DNA of 6,165 bases. Origin: Bacteroidales bacterium. GTDB lineage: Bacteria; Bacteroidota; Bacteroidia; Bacteroidales; JAOZTL01. The translations under genes and the position numbers were made by a program. A model generated the notes under the pieces. The model made no database searches. It was not told the DNA's origin and worked only from the letters and a program-made list of their open reading frames with translations. The stretch lies in contig JAOZTL010000208.1 of the NCBI GenBank assembly GCA_029942205.1, forward strand, positions 1-6,165, written 5' to 3'. Of the stretch, positions 1-6,088 are shown in pieces (positions within the stretch are counted from its first letter, which is position 1; every line of letters begins with the position of its first letter).

Positions 1-696
1 ATAATTGTAAAAGATATTGAAGAGAATTTTGTTTTTACAGATTTAGATGCAGATAATGAATTATTATGGACATTATTAACATATAGTGGATATTTAACAA
101 CAAGAGAAAAAGTATCAAGAAAAGAATATGAAATCGTAATTCCAAATTATGAGATAAAAACTGTTTTTCAAGATACAATTATAAATTGGTTGAAAACTGA
201 TGTTAAAATTATAAAATCATTACTACAAAACACTGCAAATTATTTAATAAATAATCAAATAGAAAAATTTGAAGCTGGATTTAAAGAAATAATTGGAGAT
301 ACATTTAGTTATTACGATACAGCAAAAAACAATGAATATATTTATCATTCCTATATTTTAGGATTGCTTGCAATAATTGGCGATGATTATATCATAAAAT
401 CAAACAAAGAAAGTGGTAACGGAAGATATGACATTATGCTAATCCCTCACGACAAGTCAAAAAATGGAGTAGTAATTGAAATAAAACAAATTGAAAAACA
501 GAAAGATAAAGAAGACAATGCAGATTTCTTTAAACGAATTAATGGAATGATTAAAACTGCATCATCACAAATAGATAAAAATCAATATTATAAAGAGCTA
601 ATTGAGAATAAAATAAAACTTGAAAATATTATTAAAATTCCGATAGTTTTTGCAGGAAAAGAACCGTATATAACGTTGATTGAAGAAAAAAATTAA
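1..696 (+). CDS. AAA-ATPase-like / PD-(D/E)XK nuclease-superfamily protein (DUF1703 type), C-terminal part
   Basis: The frame is open from the first base to the TAA at 694-696, so this is the last 231 residues of a gene that begins outside the window. A TTG at 190 could be taken as a start, but the coding frame continues upstream of it with family-like sequence. Residues 21-34 (LLWTLLTYSGYLTT) and 45-51 (IVIPNYE) resemble the linker between the N-terminal AAA-ATPase-like domain and the nuclease domain in Bacteroidota DUF1703 proteins. The PD-(D/E)XK core is visible as GRYDIML (residues 141-147, acidic residue D144) and VVIEIK (157-162, E160 and K162), with SQIDKNQYY (189-197) and PIVFAGKEPYI (214-224) behind it. 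The family is common and multi-copy in Bacteroidota; its biological role is poorly known, and nuclease activity is inferred from the motif only. Composition is extremely AT-rich (11 G/C in bases 241-300). The Walker motifs expected in the N-terminal domain cannot be checked here. Confidence 0.85.
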   Translation: MIVKDIEENFVFTDLDADNELLWTLLTYSGYLTTREKVSRKEYEIVIPNYEIKTVFQDTIINWLKTDVKIIKSLLQNTANYLINNQIEKFEAGFKEIIGDTFSYYDTAKNNEYIYHSYILGLLAIIGDDYIIKSNKESGNGRYDIMLIPHDKSKNGVVIEIKQIEKQKDKEDNADFFKRINGMIKTASSQIDKNQYYKELIENKIKLENIIKIPIVFAGKEPYITLIEEKN

Positions 697-710
697 AGAA
701 CATATCATTT

Positions 711-757
711 AGGCTTCGTTTTGCATTTTTTGCAAAAAAAACGATAAAATGAAGCTT
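711..757. other. Inverted repeat / hairpin just after the PD-(D/E)XK gene
   Basis: AGGCTTCGTTTT (711-722) pairs over 12 positions with AAAATGAAGCTT (746-757), with two G-U pairs. The 23-nt interior can fold further because a T6 run (726-731) faces an A8 run (734-741). An alternative smaller stem is TTTTGC (719-724) with GCAAAA (732-737). It starts 14 nt after the stop codon, where a transcription terminator would sit. No T-tract follows the outer stem on either strand, so it is not a canonical intrinsic terminator. It may act as a 3'-end stabilising or terminating structure. Confidence 0.4.
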
Positions 758-954
758 ATATTGGACTAACTGGAGCTTGCTAAAAGTGAGAATTTTATCT
801 ATGGAGTTTCAATAATTATTTTCAAGGAAAGTCTGTTTGTTTTTTAGGAAACAATCTAATAAACTGTGTTTTAATTTGTAATTCGTATTTTATAATTTAA
901 CGAAGTGTTGAGTATATATAAATTCACATTATCGAGTAATTCCAAAATGATATA
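758..954. other. Non-coding stretch, no gene seen
   Basis: Together with the flanking hairpin and repeat, this makes a 329-bp gap between convergent genes (697-1025). I see no open frame of useful length on either strand, no tRNA-like fold and no clear TAnnTTTG promoter. A 7-bp inverted repeat, TTATCGA (929-935) and TCGATAA (963-969), overlaps its right edge and is short enough to be chance. The stretch is AT-rich and may hold decayed sequence. Confidence 0.5.
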
Positions 955-1027
955 TATTCTTTTCGATAAGCTATTATTGCAAGCATTTTATTCAGTGTGT
1001 GAGCAACATCAAAAGGTCGCAGACCTT
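955..1027 (-). repeat. Hairpin repeat, copy A (after the HNH gene)
   Basis: Read on the minus strand, the core (1027 down to 995) is a perfect 6-bp stem with a 3-nt loop, AAGGTC-TGC-GACCTT, followed by TTGATGTTGCTCACACAC. Beyond the core, similarity to the tandem copies at 3123-3236 continues through AAAATGCTT and TATCGAAAAGAATA, to about 955. The first stem bases overlap the TAA stop (1028-1026) of the HNH gene. The stem followed by a short T-run could act as a weak terminator for the two-gene unit, but only about two Ts extend past the stem. It belongs to the same family as the copies at 1643-1709 and 3123-3236. Confidence 0.75.
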
Positions 1028-1613
1028 AAATTAGGTGCATTAATTTTATATCCAATTCGTTTTCTATTGCGGTGATAAAGCTCAATTCGTCCAAGTATGT
1101 ATTAAAATAGTCCAAAATATCCTGCTTATCAAATGCAGCATCAGCAAATAACTGTTTGAGGCGGCGTATTTGTCGAGCCCTTTCGGTGTATAAAGCAGGA
1201 TGGTTGAGTCCTAGAAAATCAATCAGTTGTGCCGCTTCTTGGTCGTCGGTTTGGTTTTCGATATACAAGCCATCATGGTAGCTAATCCGCTGATTCAGTT
1301 GCTCTTGATCTTGAAAAAATAGGCTTTCTAAGAAACCAGCTTGGACGTATTTCTCGTCCTTTTTGTATAAATTAGCCGATCGCAGTACCGCATAATAATT
1401 ATAATAATCGTCCTTATACTTTTTAGAAGAATCAAAATGCTCCACTTCAGTAGCATCCAGAGGCTGGATGTATCGCTCGGTGTAAGCACAAAAATTCTTT
1501 TGCTCCTCCAGCAATGCTTTCTTTAATGTCGCATTATTCTTGGAACTATTCTTACGATAAGTAAGTTTTTTCTGTAAAATTTCAGATTGACTACTTTTTA
1601 CTAAAAACTGCAT
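1026..1613 (-). CDS. HNH-endonuclease-like protein, putative PtuB-type partner of the adjacent ATPase
   Basis: This 195-residue protein starts at ATG 1613 and stops at TAA 1028-1026. Its layout resembles the HNH nucleases of Septu systems and of some retrons (TIGR02646-like). A CxxC-like position, CAYTE (42-46), is followed by VEHF (57-60) with the likely catalytic H59, then N72 in YNYY and N81 in SAN. A C-terminal helical part with IDFLGLNHPALYTERARQIRRL-like spacing (131-152) follows. In this family such proteins are the effector that cleaves DNA once the ATPase partner licenses it. Unusually, the second Cys of the first zinc pair is Thr45 and the second CxxC around 78-84 is absent, so zinc binding is probably lost or replaced. 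The same CAYTE/EHFD style occurs in Bacteroidota relatives as far as I recall, so this may be a subfamily rather than decay. The start lies 94 nt after the ATPase stop, across repeat copy B, with no visible Shine-Dalgarno sequence. Nuclease activity and defence role are inference. Confidence 0.8.
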   Translation of the reverse strand: MQFLVKSSQSEILQKKLTYRKNSSKNNATLKKALLEEQKNFCAYTERYIQPLDATEVEHFDSSKKYKDDYYNYYAVLRSANLYKKDEKYVQAGFLESLFFQDQEQLNQRISYHDGLYIENQTDDQEAAQLIDFLGLNHPALYTERARQIRRLKQLFADAAFDKQDILDYFNTYLDELSFITAIENELDIKLMHLI

Positions 1614-1642
1614 AAATAATTGATTTCAATAGATTTGTAAGA

Positions 1643-1709
1643 GTACGTAAGCAACATTAAATAGCACGAAATGCTGTGCGAGAGTAACATCAAAAAGCTT
1701 GCAGACCTT
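1643..1709 (-). repeat. Hairpin repeat, copy B: two abutting units between the ATPase and HNH genes
   Basis: Read on the minus strand, unit B1 (1709-1676) is AAGGTCTGCAAGCTT plus TTTGATGTTACTCTCGCAC; its stem has one C-C mismatch, so it looks worn. Unit B2 (1675-1643) follows without a gap: AGCATTTCGTGCT plus ATTTAATGTTGCTTACGTAC. B2 has a different stem sequence (AGCA/TGCT), but the 5-nt loop ending in TTCG and the conserved tail are kept. B1 starts within the TAA stop of the ATPase gene (1710-1708), exactly as copy A does at the HNH stop. The element fills most of the 94-bp gap between the two genes and could influence relative expression or mRNA processing. Confidence 0.75.
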
Positions 1710-3084
1710 ATACATCAAAATTATATTGTTGTCCTATTTTATTTATTCGAGCGATAAGCTGTTGTTTTTCGGTTTTGTTGGTTTGTAATTTCAATTGCTT
1801 TCTTAGCACAACGTACTCCTCCCATACGGCTTGTCCTTTGCGCCCCATCACGTTTTTCAGTTTAAAGTCTTTGGTAAGAATATCATTTGGGTCGTCGCCA
1901 ATGGGAGCGAGTCCTTTGTAAGCATCTACCGAGCCGTTGGCGTTCCATTCGAGTACGATTCGTTCGGAGGGTTCAAACTGAGCCGCAACGATGGGGTTGT
2001 GTGTCGAAATAAAAAACTGCGTATGGCTTTGTCCTTGATTAGTTTGTATGATTTCTTGGTAAGTTTCTACCAAATCAAACAAGAAATCGGGGAATAAGCT
2101 GTTCTCTGGTTCGTCTAAAAATAAGAATCCTTTTTGGATATTTCGGTTAAAATATAAGGAATAAATATGCCCAACACGAAAAATAAAATTACGAATACCT
2201 GTACTCAGTTGATTATAACCAATGTGTTGCTTTGTCTTTTTCAGTCGAATGTATGCTTGCAAATTGTCGGTAAGTTGTACTGGGTTGCTCGCTGTTTCCA
2301 GATCAAACTCCAAGCCAGCAGGGCTTAATATCCGATTCCATAAGTGTGCAATGCCTTCCAGTATTTTAGGATTTTGTTTATCAAATTCTTCGATCAGCTC
2401 ACGTTTGGTTTTGTTTAGGTTTTGTTCTCGATTCTCGAATTGTTCACGTTCATTTTCTCTTTTTTTGATTAGATAAATGAGTATTCGCCAAAATTCGCTC
2501 ACTCTATCGTCGGACACGGTATGGCGAAACGGAAAAGATTTAAACAATTCTAGTGCTTTGTTTAAATCCGTTTCGGGTACGTCGCTCACTTGTTTGTATG
2601 AATTACTATCGCTTTCGGCAGGGGCATACACAATCAAATCGTCAGCATTTGGCTGAAATTGCAAACTTTCTTTCAGTTTGGCTAATTTATCAAAAATAAG
2701 GTGATAGCTTTCAAATTGTTCTATTTTAGCCTTAAAGTCAAGCGGATTACGTATGATTGCCAATTGCGAAATCCAGTCTTTTTCTTGGTCTATTTCGGGA
2801 TTATACCACAATGGGCTTCCTAAATTTTCGGAGATTAAATAATAAAACTCCTTATTTTCATGATTTATTTTAGCTACCAGCAAGTGCATATCCGCAAATA
2901 GCGTTTGATTACTAGCCAACTGGGTGGTCAAGTCGTTTAGTATATTCAATATCGTAGATTTGCCCGTTCCGTTGCGCCCGATGAAACAAATACGGTCGTG
3001 TGCTTTGCCTGCACCATCGGTAAAGTCTAAATAAATGTTTTCAAACTGTTGATAATTGTGGATATGAAGTTCTAGTATTTTCAT
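1708..3084 (-). CDS. ABC/AAA-type ATPase (AAA_21-like), putative PtuA-type defence ATPase
   Basis: This is a 458-residue cytosolic ATPase with SMC/ABC-like architecture. The N-terminal strand (MKILELHIHNYQQFENI) leads to Walker A GRNGTGKST (36-44). A central helical, charged segment (about 200-240) follows, then an ABC-like signature LSTGIRNF (293-300), Walker B GFLFLDEPENSLF (319-331, with D324 and E325) and the switch histidine in FFISTHNP (357-364, H362). All key catalytic elements are present, so it should bind and hydrolyse ATP. The signature lacks the usual LSGG/LSDGE form. The C-terminal tail (about 392-458) with GDDPNDIL is of the kind seen in ATPases paired with HNH proteins. The next gene on the same strand encodes an HNH-like nuclease, which is the gene order of Septu (ptuA then ptuB), where the ATPase senses infection and controls the nuclease. 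Its base composition (32 G/C in bases 1921-1980) is clearly higher than that of the left-hand gene. No reverse transcriptase or other retron component is nearby. It could also be another overcoming-lysogenization-defect-like or unassigned ATPase/HNH pair. Confidence 0.88.
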   Translation of the reverse strand: MKILELHIHNYQQFENIYLDFTDGAGKAHDRICFIGRNGTGKSTILNILNDLTTQLASNQTLFADMHLLVAKINHENKEFYYLISENLGSPLWYNPEIDQEKDWISQLAIIRNPLDFKAKIEQFESYHLIFDKLAKLKESLQFQPNADDLIVYAPAESDSNSYKQVSDVPETDLNKALELFKSFPFRHTVSDDRVSEFWRILIYLIKKRENEREQFENREQNLNKTKRELIEEFDKQNPKILEGIAHLWNRILSPAGLEFDLETASNPVQLTDNLQAYIRLKKTKQHIGYNQLSTGIRNFIFRVGHIYSLYFNRNIQKGFLFLDEPENSLFPDFLFDLVETYQEIIQTNQGQSHTQFFISTHNPIVAAQFEPSERIVLEWNANGSVDAYKGLAPIGDDPNDILTKDFKLKNVMGRKGQAVWEEYVVLRKQLKLQTNKTEKQQLIARINKIGQQYNFDV

Positions 3085-3122
3085 TTGCTAAAATATTGTT
3101 AGTTCTTGAAGCTGATTGGCAC

Positions 3123-3236
3123 AAGGTCTTCGACCTTTTTGATGTGGCTTACGCATGAGTGAAAATGCTTCCTTTATCAAGGTCTTCGCCTTTTTGATGT
3201 TGCTTACGCACAAGTAGAAATGCTTTCTTTATCAAG
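3123..3236 (+). repeat. Hairpin repeat, copy C: tandem 56- and 55-bp units upstream of the ATPase gene
   Basis: Unit C1 is 3123-3178 and unit C2 is 3179-3233; a third unit is begun by AAG at 3234-3236. Each opens with a stem-loop: C1 AAGGT-CTTCG-ACCTT (5-bp stem), C2 AAGG-TCTTCG-CCTT (4-bp stem, one base fewer). The tail TTTGATGT(T/G)GCTTACGCA follows, then a less conserved part with AAATGCTT and CTTTATCA that is also found in copy A. The orientation is opposite to copies A and B. The copies lie between the promoter candidate at 3300-3330 and the ATPase start at 3084, so they would be transcribed as the 5' leader of the ATPase-HNH mRNA in antisense form, where the stems can still fold. Confidence 0.85.
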
Positions 3237-3299
3237 AAATAATTATCACCTTAATTCTGTCCATCTCTTTAGCCAATCTCGAATCTATAATTTTGTTTA

Positions 3300-3330
3300 C
3301 AAATTTAGGCATAAAGTTTTAAAAAAACAA
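3300..3330 (-). promoter_or_regulatory. Bacteroidota-type promoter candidate for the ATPase-HNH unit
   Basis: On the minus strand, TTG (3330-3328) is followed after 20 nt by TAAATTTG (3307-3300), a perfect match to the TAnnTTTG -7 element of the Bacteroidota primary sigma factor, with a -33 TTG at accepted spacing. Transcription would begin near 3293 and give a leader of about 210 nt before the ATPase ATG at 3084. The leader holds the two tandem repeat units. Promoter activity is inferred from the motif only. Confidence 0.55.
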
Positions 3331-3359
3331 TACTATTATTTTACGCTATCAATTTTTTT
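3321..3359 (-). terminator. Weak terminator candidate after the phosphatase gene
   Basis: About 18 nt after the TAA of the phosphatase gene, the minus strand has an A7 run (3359-3353) then TTGATA, a loop of about 14 nt, and TATTG followed by T7 (3327-3321). The two arms can pair with one bulge and two G-U pairs. The stem is almost entirely A-T and overlaps the -33 box of the promoter candidate, so support is thin. Confidence 0.25.
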
Positions 3360-3377
3360 AGACTAAGATCGAAGAGT

Positions 3378-6083
3378 TTATTCTTTTTCGGTGTTCGGCT
3401 TAAATAATGAGTGTAATATTTGTATTAATTTATCATCATTAAGCGGTTTGGTGAGATACTCATTGCTACCAGCTTTAAAAGCACGCTGTATGTGCGACTC
3501 TTCGGTATAATTAGATAAAGTAATAATAGGAATAGTTGGTTTATACGTTTTTAGAACACCAACAACCTCATATCCACTCATTAGTGGCATTTGAATATCT
3601 ACGATCACCAAATCAAAATCGTATTGTTTAAAAAGCATAATGCCTTTGCGAGGCGTTAGCGCATATTCTGAGATGATGTTGTGCTGTAAAAGTGTTTCGT
3701 GTGTAAGTGTTGCATCATTTTCGTTATCGTCAATAATAAGCACTTTTTTACCAAAATAGTTTTGTTTACTCTGTTCTTTGATAGTATTTTTTTTATCAAT
3801 ATTTATTTCAAGTCCAATAACAAGTACATCATCAACTTGAGGATAGTCTTTTTTCCAACTTAAAAAGTAATTATTTAAAATCGTTTTTTGTTTTTTTGCA
3901 CTTTTTGAGAAGCTTTGGTTTATGGCATCATTAAAGCGTTTGTTCATTAATTTTCGTCCTTTATTGCCACCTATTTGGTCAGCAAATCCATCGGAGAATA
4001 AGTATACTTTATCGCCATGTTGAATATTGCGTGTATGCGTAGTGAATTGTCCTTCTCGTCGGCTCGAAAAACCGATAGGAATAGAGTCTCCTTTGATGCG
4101 TTCAAATTTTGGATACAGCGGATTGGGTTGAATAACGATGATAGAGCCATAAGCTCCTGCAAATTCAAGTAATCGCTGTTTGGTGTTTATCACACAAATA
4201 CTGATGTCCATACCTTCGTTAGAATCGCCAGATTGTCCTGTTTGTTTCAGTACCGATATTACCCTGTTTTTCAGCTCGTTCAGAATTAGGGTAGGTTCAC
4301 TTATTCGTTGATTATTGACAATATCGTTGAGTGATGCAACGCCAAGCATACTCATAAAAGCTCCAGGAACACCGTGCCCAGTACAATCACCTGCTGCAAC
4401 GATTATCTTATTTTTGATTTTAGACATCCAATAGAAATCACCAGAAACAATGTCTTTTGGTTTATACAAAATAAAATAATTGGGTATGACTTGCTTGATG
4501 AAATTTTCGTGCGGAAAAATGGCTTGCTGTATTCTGCTGGCATACACAATGCTGTCTTGTGTATGTTTACTGTGTTTTTCTAGTGCATCTCGTTGTTTTT
4601 TTACGAGTTGCATTTGTTTTTCAAGAATCTGTTTTTGTCTGTCTTTTTGTATTCCATCAGCATACAGTTGGTCATTCAGTTCTAGTAATTTTCTATTTGT
4701 TTTGTTTTCTTTTTGTTCCCTATTTTTTTGGGAAGTAATGTCTTTAAATGAAATAACTTTAGCTTTTTCTTTGGTAGATAGCTGAAAGGAATTGACTGTG
4801 ATTTCTACGTCTAGTTTACTTTCATCATGGCATATAAAAACCGCTTCACCTGAAACAAAAACTGATTGTTTCTGTAAAATTCCCAATTTGCTTATCGGTT
4901 GATGGATTATTTGTTCTTTATTCGTTATTTTTAATAGCTCAACTGCTTTTTTATTAATAAAAATAAGCTCCTCTTTTTTGTTTAATACAAGTAATCCTTC
5001 TCCCAATTTATTGGCTATATTGAATAATTTAAGGTTTTCTATTTTTGATTTTTGATACACATGAATAAAATAATGAGCGACAATAAATAGGAATAAAATA
5101 AGAATAGTTATAATGAGCAATTGTTTATTGAAAACACTATACATTAGTGCCAGCTTTTGGTCGTTAATGTATTTAATTGAATAAGCAATTTGTTGATTTT
5201 CGATATTTTTTATAGGTATAAAAACTAAAGAATAATATTTATCATCGAGTGAGGCAGATAAAACAAAACTTTTTGATTTTTGTAGTTTCGTTATTATTCG
5301 AGAAAAAATTTGCTTATTTATTCTTTCTATCGTGTTGAGTGAAAGAATACTGGTATCCAGGCACTCTGCTAGTTGCTTGGGACACAAATAATCGGGATTG
5401 AGGCGACTTATTTGGTAATCCGCATAGTTGTTTTTTAAATGCTTGTCTTCGATAATCGATTTTTTGAGCATAAATAGATATTGGCTAGAGTCTTTTTGAC
5501 CAAATATTTTATGTGCATTCAAAGAAATCCCGAGTTCTACACTACCCACAAATCTTGTTTGCTTATAATATAGTGGATACACCAGTCGGTAGCCAGCAAA
5601 GGTGGAGCCTATTTCAAACCCTTCGGTTTTCTGACGAATTTTGTGTGAAATATTAAGTGTTTGCCGTATATGCGTTAATGAATCACCAAACATGTCTGGT
5701 TGTTGCAACCGAAGAAAACTAATATTATTGGGTAAATGAAATTGCATTTTATCAAGTCCATAGCGAGCAATACGTGAATAGCTGACTTGTATTTGATTGT
5801 ATAGTTGTTGGCGAATAGTATCCCTAGATGATCTATTTCCTGTAGCAGCAGCATCACATAAGCTTACTACTTCGGGTTTATTGATTACTTCGGAATAAAA
5901 AATAGAAGCTGTTCGTTCAAAATAGTTCGTTGTTTCGTTTAGTCTGTTCTGGTGTTCTTGCAGCAAGTAGTTATAGTGCAGGTTTTGGCGATCAATAAAT
6001 GCTTTGTTGGTAAATACATAAGTTATGTAAAAAGTAAATAAAAATAGAACAGTATAGATAATAATCTGTATGTATTTTTTCAT
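3378..6083 (-). CDS. Membrane sensor phosphatase: Cache-like sensor, PAS, SpoIIE/PP2C phosphatase and C-terminal receiver
   Basis: This 901-residue signalling protein starts at ATG 6083. A signal-anchor helix (about 5-24) and a second helix (about 321-341) bracket an extracytoplasmic region of about 295 residues. That region's GFEIGSTFAGYRLVYPLYY and FVGSVELGISL (155-188) resemble dCache-type ligand-binding domains. No clear HAMP is seen. A PAS-like domain (about 352-453, NIANKLGEGLLVLNKKEELI at its start) and a Lys/Gln/Glu-rich coiled coil (about 455-510) follow. The SpoIIE/PP2C phosphatase (about 515-762) shows PKDIVSGDFYW (542-552, D549), AAGDCTGHGVPGAFMSMLG (563-581, D566), GMDISIC (624-630), LFSDGFADQIGG (695-706, D698) and VDDVLVIGLE (750-759), so the metal-binding aspartates look intact. 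The receiver (about 779-895) has D785/D786, phospho-acceptor D829 in VDIQMP, S857 and K879 in LTKP, so it looks functional. Such proteins dephosphorylate serine/threonine targets, classically anti-sigma-factor antagonists; the target here is unknown. A receiver at the C-terminus, after the phosphatase, is less usual than the RsbU-like receiver-first order. No partner kinase lies in the window. Confidence 0.9.
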   Translation of the reverse strand: MKKYIQIIIYTVLFLFTFYITYVFTNKAFIDRQNLHYNYLLQEHQNRLNETTNYFERTASIFYSEVINKPEVVSLCDAAATGNRSSRDTIRQQLYNQIQVSYSRIARYGLDKMQFHLPNNISFLRLQQPDMFGDSLTHIRQTLNISHKIRQKTEGFEIGSTFAGYRLVYPLYYKQTRFVGSVELGISLNAHKIFGQKDSSQYLFMLKKSIIEDKHLKNNYADYQISRLNPDYLCPKQLAECLDTSILSLNTIERINKQIFSRIITKLQKSKSFVLSASLDDKYYSLVFIPIKNIENQQIAYSIKYINDQKLALMYSVFNKQLLIITILILFLFIVAHYFIHVYQKSKIENLKLFNIANKLGEGLLVLNKKEELIFINKKAVELLKITNKEQIIHQPISKLGILQKQSVFVSGEAVFICHDESKLDVEITVNSFQLSTKEKAKVISFKDITSQKNREQKENKTNRKLLELNDQLYADGIQKDRQKQILEKQMQLVKKQRDALEKHSKHTQDSIVYASRIQQAIFPHENFIKQVIPNYFILYKPKDIVSGDFYWMSKIKNKIIVAAGDCTGHGVPGAFMSMLGVASLNDIVNNQRISEPTLILNELKNRVISVLKQTGQSGDSNEGMDISICVINTKQRLLEFAGAYGSIIVIQPNPLYPKFERIKGDSIPIGFSSRREGQFTTHTRNIQHGDKVYLFSDGFADQIGGNKGRKLMNKRFNDAINQSFSKSAKKQKTILNNYFLSWKKDYPQVDDVLVIGLEINIDKKNTIKEQSKQNYFGKKVLIIDDNENDATLTHETLLQHNIISEYALTPRKGIMLFKQYDFDLVIVDIQMPLMSGYEVVGVLKTYKPTIPIITLSNYTEESHIQRAFKAGSNEYLTKPLNDDKLIQILHSLFKPNTEKE

Positions 6084-6088
6084 TATCG

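Noticed and set aside
190..696. A stand-alone 168-aa gene starting at TTG 190
   Set aside because: The same frame is open back to base 1 and the upstream residues (SGYLTT, IPNYE) match what precedes the nuclease domain in this family, so the gene is truncated by the window rather than starting here.
929..969. TTATCGA/TCGATAA inverted repeat as an operator
   Set aside because: Seven-base arms 27 nt apart in AT-rich DNA, not next to a promoter or gene start; chance is sufficient.
1643..1709. Repeats as integron attC sites or a retron msr/msd region
   Set aside because: No GTTRRRY/RYYYAAC core pairs are visible, there is no integrase or reverse transcriptase in the window, and the folded parts are only 13-15 nt.
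1831..2476. Open frames on the plus strand opposite the ATPase gene
   Set aside because: They are antisense to a gene with complete ATPase motifs, encode low-complexity Ser/Phe/Cys-rich peptides and have no start signals.
3123..3236. Tandem repeat taken as a small CRISPR array
   Set aside because: Two units of 55-56 bp are similar over their whole length with no variable spacer, there is no cas gene, and related copies are dispersed outside the array.
4374..4785. Plus-strand open frames opposite the phosphatase gene
   Set aside because: They lie antisense to the PAS, coiled-coil and phosphatase coding region and their hydrophobic Cys/Phe/Ser content is what the reverse complement of Lys/Glu/Gln-rich codons gives.
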